Positions 57,707-64,000 of a DNA stretch of 64,000 nt are shown here, piece by piece. The translations under genes were made by a program, and so were the position numbers. Each line of letters opens with the position of its first letter. Position 1 is the first letter of the stretch. The DNA lies in NCBI RefSeq assembly GCF_904846185.1, contig NZ_CAJGZQ010000003.1, positions 145,954 through 209,953 of the forward strand, given 5' to 3'. The DNA is from Psychrobacter immobilis (GTDB taxonomy: Bacteria > Pseudomonadota > Gammaproteobacteria > Pseudomonadales > Moraxellaceae). Under the pieces are notes generated by a model. That model saw nothing but the letters and a program-made list of their open reading frames with translations, searched no databases and had not been told where the DNA came from.

Positions 57707-58143
57707 AATTTTCCTTATGGATTGCTCTAATTTTATTTAGAATAATATGCGATTAATGACTAAATCTAGCCAGTGGCGATAAAATAGAATCAGAGTAAAC
57801 AATAGATAAATAGTGTATTTAGTACTTATCGTAGGGTGTTTTTTATATGATATTTATATAAAAATATTGTGAGTATTATTGTGATTAACTTATGAGTAAT
57901 ATTCAAATTTAATGGCATGTACCCGTGCATCATTTTAAATGACAGCAATGCACCGGTATAAATTAAAAAGAATTTGCCTAACGGAATTAGATGGGGTTCG
58001 CACCTTCATAAGTCAAGATACTGTAGTAATAAAGATGACCAATATGGCAGAATGTCGGATTTTCACAAAGCGAACTCAAAGCGTACTTAACAGCAGCCAT
58101 CAGTAGTGCTATAGTTAAAATCATCTGTCACAAGGAGCCGCTC
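57707..58143. other. Divergent intergenic region before the universal stress gene
   Basis: About 440 bp, AT-rich, with two divergent promoters expected. No gene or RNA was recognised, and no strong promoter pair could be assigned. Confidence 0.35.
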
Positions 58144-58605
58144 ATGAGTTACGAACATATTTTATTGGTCACCGACTTAATGTCCGATGCTGATGTGGTC
58201 GCCCAAAAGGCCAAACGTATCGTCGAGAATCGTCCTAACGCCAAGTTATCGGTATTACATATCGTCAAAGATACCATGGTTGGTTTTGGCTATGAGCTGG
58301 TGCCAGCCTCCAGCTTATACGATGAGATTGACGATGAACGCTGTCAAGAAGCGCGTGCCAAACTGGCACAGTTTTTGGACCGTAATGACCTACATGCGGT
58401 GAATTCTGAAGTGACCACTGCCATCTCTAACAGTGAAGGCATCGTCAACTATTGCCACAAGCATGACGTTGATTTGCTGGTCATCGGTCGTCATGAACGC
58501 CATGGTATCGCAGCTTGGCTCAGTGGCGCGACGGCAGATAATATCTTGCCTAACGTCCCATGCGACAGCTTGGTCGTAAGACTGGATAAACCCGTTAATA
58601 AATAG
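58144..58605 (+). CDS. Universal stress protein (UspA family)
   Basis: 153 residues with the single Usp domain. ILLVTDLMSDADVVAQKAK is the N-terminal strand and helix, VLHIVKD follows, and the C-terminal VIGRHERHGIAAWLSGATADNIL is the nucleotide-binding region, with the G-x2-H-x9-G spacing close to ATP-binding members. Role in stress survival is inferred from the family. AAGGAG lies 7 nt before the ATG. Confidence 0.92.
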   Translation: MSYEHILLVTDLMSDADVVAQKAKRIVENRPNAKLSVLHIVKDTMVGFGYELVPASSLYDEIDDERCQEARAKLAQFLDRNDLHAVNSEVTTAISNSEGIVNYCHKHDVDLLVIGRHERHGIAAWLSGATADNILPNVPCDSLVVRLDKPVNK

Positions 58606-58650
58606 TTTAAAAAAGACTTAACGCTGTATCTAAATTATTTAAACCTATCA

Positions 58651-58686
58651 AAAATAGCGCATCGGATAACTTTGCGCTGTTTTATT
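58651..58686 (+). terminator. Probable terminator after the usp gene
   Basis: AGCGCA (58656-58661) pairs with TGCGCT (58673-58678), followed by a short T-rich stretch. The stem is short, so confidence is moderate. Confidence 0.55.
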
Positions 58687-58756
58687 ATTTATTGACATAG
58701 TAGACATTCTCGCTAATACCTCTATATTTCTAAGACCTCTATATTTATCACTAAAG

Positions 58757-59692
58757 TTAATCTTCTGTCAAAATATCAATAAAACTTTGCCAAATCGGGC
58801 TTTGATGGCGGGCTTTATGCCACACTAGCCACCAAGTTCGTGACAAATCGATGCCCGCGACTTTCACCTGTACCAGCGCTCCTGCTGTCAGCTCTGCCTG
58901 AATGACATGCTGTGATAAACAGCCAAGACCAATATCTGCACTCACCATATGCTTAATAGCTTCCGACTGCTGAATCGCCATCACAATTTCCGCATCAGGC
59001 AAATGCTTGAGCAGCTGCTCGTCGATAATTTGCCGTGTACCTGACCCTGCCTCTCGTACCAATAGCGGCAGCTTTGCCAGTTGTGCAATACTAAGCTCGT
59101 AGCAATTATCCGCATCGTTATACGCTGCCATGTCTGTCAACCATTTGCTATCACGCTTGGTAAAGATCATCAAGGTATCTGTCCGCCACGCACGCTGCTC
59201 AATGACTTTCATATCTGTGGGGCGCGGCATACCCTCTACGAGCGCAATATCAATATTTAATTGTTCAACTTCGCTGACCACTTCTTGAGTATTGGCGATA
59301 TACATATCGATATGGGCATCGGGTAGCGTCGCATATAGCTTGGCAAGCAGTGGCGGCAGTACATAATTGCCGATCGTGGTACTGGCACCAATATGAATCT
59401 GCCCTGCTTGATGCTTATGATAATGCTCTAGAGTTAATGCCTGCCCCAAGATGGCTTGCGCCTGTATATAAATAGGATGGGCGTTGGGGTGCTGATTAAG
59501 CCTACGCCCGACGCGCTCAAACAATGGCATCTGCAGCCTTGCTTCTAACTCTGTCAGCGCACTACTGACCGCCGACTGCGATAAATGCAGCGCTTCACTG
59601 GCACGGCTGGTACTACCCGTTTGATAAATACTGACAAACACTGATAATTGCTTGAGGGTAATTTTTGGTAATACCTGCATGGCTTTCTTCAT
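58757..59692 (-). CDS. LysR-family regulator (YeiE-like)
   Basis: 311 residues. The N-terminal helix-turn-helix (about 12-72) has LKQLSVFVSIYQTGSTSRASEAL split over residues 14-36 and HLSQSAVSSALTELEARL. A substrate-binding domain follows (IHIGASTTIGNYVLPPLLAKL and LVREAGSGTRQ, the latter typical of CysB/YeiE-type sensors). It is transcribed away from the YeiH-type permease gene, which it likely regulates. The ligand is inferred to be sulfite or a related sulfur anion. Confidence 0.88.
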   Translation of the reverse strand: MKKAMQVLPKITLKQLSVFVSIYQTGSTSRASEALHLSQSAVSSALTELEARLQMPLFERVGRRLNQHPNAHPIYIQAQAILGQALTLEHYHKHQAGQIHIGASTTIGNYVLPPLLAKLYATLPDAHIDMYIANTQEVVSEVEQLNIDIALVEGMPRPTDMKVIEQRAWRTDTLMIFTKRDSKWLTDMAAYNDADNCYELSIAQLAKLPLLVREAGSGTRQIIDEQLLKHLPDAEIVMAIQQSEAIKHMVSADIGLGCLSQHVIQAELTAGALVQVKVAGIDLSRTWWLVWHKARHQSPIWQSFIDILTED

Positions 59693-59926
59693 AATTTCTC
59701 TGATACCCCATCTTATTGATACAATTTAAAAACCACCTGTTACTTTAAAAACCCTTTATTATCTAAAAAACCATCTTTTTAGCCCAAAGACTTTTATTTA
59801 ACCTAAAAAATCGATAGTTTTTATCTAATTAATCTGTTTTTATTATAGATTGGTCTGCCTTATAATGTCTATTCATAAGCTTATGCTTATTTCGATTATA
59901 GATAATACATAATAGGACAGTCAGTC
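59693..59926 (+). promoter_or_regulatory. Divergent control region between LysR and YeiH-type genes
   Basis: A TATAAT at 59861-59866 is a candidate -10 for the permease gene, and the perfect palindrome CATAAGCTTATG (59874-59885) overlaps the expected start of transcription. LysR regulators usually bind interrupted dyads (T-N11-A) upstream of -35, so the palindrome may be a second, repressing site or an unrelated element. The -35 is weak. Confidence 0.4.
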
Positions 59927-61012
59927 ATGTACGCCTTGACCCAATCAGTAAATAACTATTTCCCGCGCAGCCGCCATTTAGCAGGGCTCATCGTCGTGCT
60001 GATTGGCAGCTTATTTTGTTTGTGGCTCAATACTAGTGTAAACACATGGACAAATGGACGTATCGTTGGTTTGTCTTCTCTCACTTTAGCCATTCTCATT
60101 GGTATGGTATTGGGCAATACGGTCTATCCTAACCTTGCTGAGCGCTTAAGTGTCGGCGTGGCATTTGCCAAAGGTCAAATATTGCGCCTCGCCATCATGT
60201 TTTATGGCTTTAAGCTGACCTTAACGCAAGTATCAAGTGTCGGACTGTCTGCGGTGATGAGCGATGCGTTGGTATTGACATCGACCTTTTTACTCACCTA
60301 TTGGATAGGTATCCGATGGTTAAAAGTCGATAAACAAACGACGCTATTAATTGGGTCAGGCGCAAGCATTTGCGGTGCCGCCGCAGTGATTGCCGCTGAG
60401 CCTGTGGTCAAAGCGGAAGCACACAAAGTCACTATTGCCGTGGCGACAGTGGTGGTCTTTGGTACGGTTGCGATGCTACTCTATCCGTTTTTATACCATA
60501 TTGGTTGGTTGCAACCTTGGCTAAATGCTCAGCAGTACGGGATTTATACGGGTTCCACCATTCATGAAGTGGCGCAAGTCGTCGTCGCTGGTAACGCCGT
60601 CAGTCCCGAAGTGGGTGACACAGCGGTTGTCACCAAGATGATACGCGTCATGATGCTTGCCCCTTTTTTACTTATTTTATCGTTTGCCTTAACCAAAGGT
60701 AGCAGCGACAATGGCAAAAAACCATCGTTTATGAATCGCGTTCAACAAGTCAAAGTGCCTTGGTTTGCCTTCATATTCATTGCCATCGTCTTACTGCACA
60801 CTTGGGTGCCGATGACCGCAAGCTTTGAGCGTAGTATGGTGATGCTAGACGACGTGCTGCTTACCATGGCGATGTTTGCGCTTGGTCTAACCACGCATTT
60901 GGGCGCTATTAAACAAGCTGGCGTTAAACCTCTTATCTTGGGGGCGATTATGTTTGCTTGGCTGATCGTTGGCGGTGGATTGATTAATATTGGCATAAGC
61001 TTACTTGGCTAA
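59927..61012 (+). CDS. YeiH/UPF0324-family putative sulfate/sulfite exporter
   Basis: 361 residues with about ten hydrophobic helices. The family motifs GIRWLKVDKQTTLLIGSGASICGAAAVIA (split here over about 130-165) and TGSTIHEVAQVVVAG near the middle are clear. YeiH proteins are inner-membrane permeases thought to export sulfite-like anions. It is divergent from the LysR gene and ends at a strong terminator. The start has AGGA about 11 nt upstream, a little far. Confidence 0.9.
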   Translation: MYALTQSVNNYFPRSRHLAGLIVVLIGSLFCLWLNTSVNTWTNGRIVGLSSLTLAILIGMVLGNTVYPNLAERLSVGVAFAKGQILRLAIMFYGFKLTLTQVSSVGLSAVMSDALVLTSTFLLTYWIGIRWLKVDKQTTLLIGSGASICGAAAVIAAEPVVKAEAHKVTIAVATVVVFGTVAMLLYPFLYHIGWLQPWLNAQQYGIYTGSTIHEVAQVVVAGNAVSPEVGDTAVVTKMIRVMMLAPFLLILSFALTKGSSDNGKKPSFMNRVQQVKVPWFAFIFIAIVLLHTWVPMTASFERSMVMLDDVLLTMAMFALGLTTHLGAIKQAGVKPLILGAIMFAWLIVGGGLINIGISLLG

Positions 61013-61077
61013 AGTAAACTACCAAACATCCTTGCCGTTCGTTATCATTCTTGCCATGAGTTATATAGATCAAAAAT

Positions 61078-61108
61078 GCCGATGACTATGCTAGTCATCG
61101 GCTTTTTT
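61078..61108 (+). terminator. Terminator after the YeiH-type gene
   Basis: A perfect 10-bp stem GCCGATGACT/AGTCATCGGC with a 5-nt loop and six Ts. Confidence 0.93.
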
Positions 61109-61207
61109 GGTTTATCGTCTGATTTAAAAGCCACTCAACATAAAGCGCACGTTACGTTATAGATATTAAGCTTTTAATTGCAAATAGCTTATCTTAAATC
61201 GTAGACG

Positions 61208-61240
61208 AAAAAAAACGAACCCGAAGGTTCGCTTTTTTTT
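61208..61240 (-). terminator. Terminator of the cold-shock gene with UUCG tetraloop
   Basis: On the minus strand CGAACC(TTCG)GGTTCG is the classic C(UUCG)G hairpin followed by eight Ts. Confidence 0.93.
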
Positions 61241-61270
61241 CATCTTGCTCTAAGTGTCTATAAAGACAAA

Positions 61271-61480
61271 TTAGATAGCAACGATGTTATGGGCTTGTGG
61301 GCCTTTTTGACCTTGAGTTACAGTGAACTCAACTTCTTGGCCTTCAGCTAAAGTTTTGAAGCCTGAACCAGTGATTTCGCTGTAATGAGCAAAAACGTCT
61401 GCGCCAGTTTCTGGAGCGATAAAACCAAAGCCTTTAGCTTCGTTGAACCACTTAACTGTACCTTTTTGAACGTCTGACAT
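61271..61480 (-). CDS. Cold-shock protein (CspA family)
   Basis: 69 residues with the complete single cold-shock domain: [18 protein letters not shown] holds RNP1 (KGFGFI) and VFAHYSEI holds RNP2, with Ala-Tyr where many family members have Val-Phe. It binds single-stranded RNA/DNA and melts mRNA structure. AGGA lies 7 nt before the ATG. A long untranslated leader and a strong promoter lie upstream. Confidence 0.97.
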   Translation of the reverse strand: MSDVQKGTVKWFNEAKGFGFIAPETGADVFAHYSEITGSGFKTLAEGQEVEFTVTQGQKGPQAHNIVAI

Positions 61481-61656
61481 AATATAATCCTACTTTTAAA
61501 TTTATTAATGGCCTAGTGACCGATAACGCTTGCAAATAGCTACTGAACGATAAATATTAAAACGAAGGATTATAACTAATACTACGAGGTAATGATTTGG
61601 TGCAGAACTGCTCTTAAGCTTGGACGTATTATAGGGGGAACATCCTGATTTCGCAA
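61481..61656 (-). promoter_or_regulatory. Cold-shock gene promoter and roughly 140-nt leader
   Basis: On the minus strand TTGCGA (61651-61656) and TATAAT (61628-61633) are 17 bp apart. Transcription should begin near 61621, leaving a leader of about 140 nt before the start codon, as in csp genes whose leaders act as RNA thermosensors. Confidence 0.8.
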
Positions 61657-61724
61657 GTCTTATCTTAGCTTTCATGTAACTAAAGCCCATTTATTACGAT
61701 TTTTGACCTGAAAATCAACGCATT

Positions 61725-62147
61725 TTAGGCATTTGGCAAACGGAACAAATAGACCGCTACCCCAGTACAGACCACGGCTACCAGCCATGCCATCCATATC
61801 ATATCGGCGGGAATATTAAAAAATAACATCGTTGTTGAAATAGTCATCATTATTGTCGCTAACCACTTAGCATAGAGTGGCACCGCATGATTATTTTCCC
61901 AATCGCGGACAAATTTCCCAAAGTATTTATGATTGATCAGCCAAAAATGAAAACGCCGCGAACTACGTGCCCAGCAACCTGCCGCCAGTAATATAAAAGG
62001 CGCAGTCGGCATGACTGGCAGTAACACGCCGATAATCCCTAATACAAAAAATAGCCAGCCCAGTATGACAAACGTCCAACGCACCGTTGGGCTGTTATGC
62101 TGATTGGTTTTGGGTCGATAATAAAAGACCTTTTTGTGTTGGCTCAT
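61725..62147 (-). CDS. YbaN/DUF454 inner-membrane protein
   Basis: 140 residues with hydrophobic helices at about 22-50, 90-105 and 110-130. The motif GIIGVLLPVMPTAPFILLAAGCWARSS (about 37-63) identifies DUF454 (YbaN). FWLINHKYFGKFVRDWENNHAVP follows it. Function unknown. It is transcribed alone, with no clear Shine-Dalgarno. Confidence 0.9.
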   Translation of the reverse strand: MSQHKKVFYYRPKTNQHNSPTVRWTFVILGWLFFVLGIIGVLLPVMPTAPFILLAAGCWARSSRRFHFWLINHKYFGKFVRDWENNHAVPLYAKWLATIMMTISTTMLFFNIPADMIWMAWLVAVVCTGVAVYLFRLPNA

Positions 62148-62380
62148 AAAAATACTGTCATTGAATGATATGGAGTGGCTAATATTTGATAAAGGTTAGA
62201 CAGCTAGATTGTTAAACCAGATAATCATTTATAGAACTGCCTACCTATATAGGTAGCTAAGCATGCAATATCACTCCAAATGGTACAAGGCTATTTTTAC
62301 GAGGTTTTTGCTATCAGTAGGTATGTTTGGTTAGTGGTTGGGTAAGTGAGCTAACCACCTTTGACTGAATTTTTAGCAAT

Positions 62381-62416
62381 AAAAAACCACTCATAGCTAG
62401 ACTATGAACGGTTTTA
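62381..62416 (-). terminator. Terminator of the TerF-like gene
   Basis: A 14-bp hairpin (AAAACCGTTCATAG in the minus transcript) pairing fully with two G-U pairs only on the minus strand, with T tract. Confidence 0.8.
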
Positions 62417-62442
62417 TCGTTGAAGATACTATCCTAATTTAT

Positions 62443-63756
62443 TTATTTCGCTATCAACCCTATCTCGCGTGCTTCTTTTAACCAGTTTGGGAATTCCTCT
62501 AACATGCTCTCGTAAAGAGCTTCTTCGCTGATATCATCCAAATCATCGAGTTCAAAAAAATCGCAATTATCAATCACGCGCCCTGTCATGTCGTCTAGTT
62601 TTTTTAGGATGCCATAACCACGACCACCCAAGCCCACGAACTGCCAAAATATCGGTAGTTTCGCGGCTTCCGTCATGACTTTGGTGATACCGCGATTGTC
62701 ATTCACCCCGCCATCACTGATAAATAGCACGTATACAGGTACATCTAAGCCGTCCTTTTGATAAAACTCCGTCACGGCTTTCATGACTTCTGCTTCGTTA
62801 TTCACACGTGGGCCAAGTGCCCATTTGCGCCAGCCGCCATGAGCATTATCAATGAAACCGTCATAGTTGCTCAGCCCAATCTCACCCAAATACTGCGGAT
62901 CTCGGGCGAATGCCCAGCAGTCTAGTGCTTGGTCATCATCGAAGCTCACTGCCAATGGCAATATGCGGTTGACCACCTCTTGCACGCGGCCTTTTTTGTA
63001 CTGTCTGTTCATTGAGCCTGAGGCATCTAACACCAATGCTACCTTTGCGGTTAGTTGCTGCAATTGGCGTTTCTCAAGCGATATCGTGACTTTTTTGGCC
63101 AGATTGACCAGCTTTGGCGCTTTGTCTAGCATGACCTTCTCTAATGACGGTTTTGCTTGAACTGGCGCTACCGTTACGTCTGATACTTCTGATACTTCTG
63201 ATACTTCTGGGCTACTATCTTCTACATCACCACCGAAATGCTGCACGATGGCGGCAAGTCCACCATTAAAGCCTTGCGCGACGTTGGATACCCGCCACAC
63301 GCCACTTTTACGATAAAGCTGCATCAACATACTGGCTTGCTGCTGGGCAAAGTCTGCTGCTTGATATTCTGCCTGTGCTTTTTGCGATTGTTGCCAAATG
63401 CCAATCTCTAACGATTGAATTTGATTAAGCGGCGTGTCGGCTGATAACACAAAAAACAAGCTGTCTATATTTGTAGCCAGTTTGGACAAGTTAACTTCAA
63501 ACTCGGCTTGGACGCCTTTATTTACCGTTGGCTGCGACTCGTAATGGGTGAGCTTGATTTGCCCGCACGGTGAGGTTGGCTGATTATAAAACACCATGTA
63601 ATCATCATTGATCAGTTTGCCCGCTGCGTCTAAGGCAAAGCAGCTGATGTCCATCTCTATTGGGCTTTGGCGAGTGAACTTAAGCGTGATGGGTGCGGTA
63701 TCGTCAATAGCAAGGTTACTTAAAGGCGCGCGTTGTCCGACGGTAAGATGGTTCAT
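62443..63756 (-). CDS. TerD-domain plus von Willebrand A-domain protein (TerF-like)
   Basis: 437 residues. The N-terminal about 180 residues resemble TerD (DISCFALDAAGKLINDDYMVF, LEIGIWQ, then FAQQQASMLMQLYRKSGVWR). A linker with three tandem SEVSEVSDV-like units (about 183-192) leads to a vWA domain (about 235-410) whose MIDAS motif is DASGS (about 243-247), with ISDGG near 345. TerF proteins occur with tellurite/phage/colicin resistance genes and may form Ca/Mg-dependent scaffolds. AAGGAA precedes the ATG. No other ter gene is visible in the window. Confidence 0.85.
   Translation of the reverse strand: MNHLTVGQRAPLSNLAIDDTAPITLKFTRQSPIEMDISCFALDAAGKLINDDYMVFYNQPTSPCGQIKLTHYESQPTVNKGVQAEFEVNLSKLATNIDSLFFVLSADTPLNQIQSLEIGIWQQSQKAQAEYQAADFAQQQASMLMQLYRKSGVWRVSNVAQGFNGGLAAIVQHFGGDVEDSSPEVSEVSEVSDVTVAPVQAKPSLEKVMLDKAPKLVNLAKKVTISLEKRQLQQLTAKVALVLDASGSMNRQYKKGRVQEVVNRILPLAVSFDDDQALDCWAFARDPQYLGEIGLSNYDGFIDNAHGGWRKWALGPRVNNEAEVMKAVTEFYQKDGLDVPVYVLFISDGGVNDNRGITKVMTEAAKLPIFWQFVGLGGRGYGILKKLDDMTGRVIDNCDFFELDDLDDISEEALYESMLEEFPNWLKEAREIGLIAK
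63182..63208. repeat. 9-bp tandem repeat in the TerF-like gene
   Basis: Three identical copies of gatacttct in the linker between the TerD and vWA domains. They keep the frame and lengthen the Ser/Glu/Val linker. Confidence 0.9.
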
Positions 63757-63803
63757 GGTGTTCCTTACGTTAGCGTGTTATTCCTTTAGAGATAATAGAC
63801 TAG

Positions 63804-64000
63804 GGCGTGTCTTCAATTCATCTTACAATGAACGATAGTACACGCCAGATAAAGCATTGACTTAAAATTACGAGCTAACTTTTCATAGCGAGTGGCGATA
63901 CTACGAAAGTGTTTGAGCCTTGCGAACATATTCTCAACAAGATGGCGCAGTTTGTATAAGTAGCTATCAAATTCTGGATTAGGTGCTTTAGTATTGCTTC
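63804..64000 (-). mobile_element. IS5-type insertion sequence, terminus and 3' end only
   Basis: The terminal sequence GGCGTGTCTTCAA lies next to CTAG (63800-63803), a YTAR target. The rest of the element continues past the window end. It shares ends with the solo terminus at 46335 and the 286-bp element at 44300. Confidence 0.75.
63813..64000 (-). CDS. IS5-family transposase, C-terminal part
   Basis: The frame ends at 63813 and runs off the window end; about 61 residues are visible. The sequence LRHLVENMFARLKHFRSIA is the Y/R-x-VE-x3-F-x2-LK segment surrounding the last Glu of the DDE catalytic triad, followed by RYEKLARNFKSMLYLACT, typical of IS5-type transposases. Whether the element is intact cannot be judged from here. 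Confidence 0.85.
   Translation of the reverse strand, partial: SNTKAPNPEFDSYLYKLRHLVENMFARLKHFRSIATRYEKLARNFKSMLYLACTIVHCKMN

Overview
The window looks like a stretch of chromosome from a gammaproteobacterium of the Moraxellaceae, most likely Psychrobacter or a close relative. Reasons: the Pil-Chp order pilG-pilH-pilI-pilJ-pilK-chpA-chpB-chpC, moderately AT-rich DNA, and proteins rich in Ser/Thr/Asn/Asp low-complexity inserts. This is inference from gene content; no rRNA gene is present to confirm it. I found no tRNA, rRNA, CRISPR array, prophage or integrated plasmid. Nearly everything is core-type chromosomal sequence, with a few small mobile-element traces.

Layout. 1-1742: 5' part of an iron-regulated imelysin-type lipoprotein (minus) with a promoter fused to a Fur box. 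1948-5305: an OmpA-like lipoprotein, an acyltransferase and a voltage-sensor-like membrane protein. 5432-7890: the division-site genes minC and minDE, unusually far apart. 7946-8473: cytochrome b561. 8620-21319: a 12.7-kb minus-strand Pil-Chp chemosensory cluster that controls type IV pili, including a 2302-residue ChpA and a PilJ without a periplasmic sensor domain. 22009-26589: a periplasmic-adaptor-like lipoprotein followed by an OmpR-type regulator and a histidine kinase whose ATPase domain is split by about 250 low-complexity residues. 27124-29778: methionine ABC importer metNIQ. 30095-34542: an aldo/keto reductase, then ccmABCDE for heme delivery to cytochrome c. 34619-40697: two uncharacterised proteins, an HDAC-family deacetylase, a TauE/SafE permease, CoaBC with a histidine-rich insert, and RadC. 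41047-48820: FadE with an acidic tail, a dicarboxylate/amino-acid symporter, a second TauE/SafE permease and NhaA. 48970-54497: a DUF2799 lipoprotein, an MpaB/DUF2236 oxygenase-like protein, two Nudix hydrolases and a beta-lactamase-fold serine hydrolase. 54629-63756: a PreP-like M16 protease, a universal stress protein, the divergent LysR/YeiH pair, a cold-shock protein, YbaN and a TerF-like TerD-vWA protein. 63804-64000: the 3' end of an IS5-type insertion sequence that runs off the window.

How the parts relate. The Pil-Chp genes form one signalling pathway: PilJ receptor, PilI/ChpC couplers, ChpA kinase, PilG/PilH response regulators, PilK/ChpB adaptation enzymes. The metNIQ and ccmABCDE sets are transport/assembly modules; the ccmFGH half of cytochrome c maturation is not here. 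YeiE-like LysR and YeiH are a classic divergent regulator/target pair. Two near-identical 110-bp repeats and a family of GGCGTGT-ended IS5-type termini, each next to a YTAR target (a 286-bp MITE-like element, one solo end, the edge IS), record past transposition.

The most unusual points are the split-ATPase histidine kinase, the His-rich insert inside CoaBC, the sensor-less PilJ, and an adaptor protein whose coiled-coil hairpin is replaced by low-complexity sequence. They share a theme: several otherwise conserved proteins carry lineage-type low-complexity insertions.
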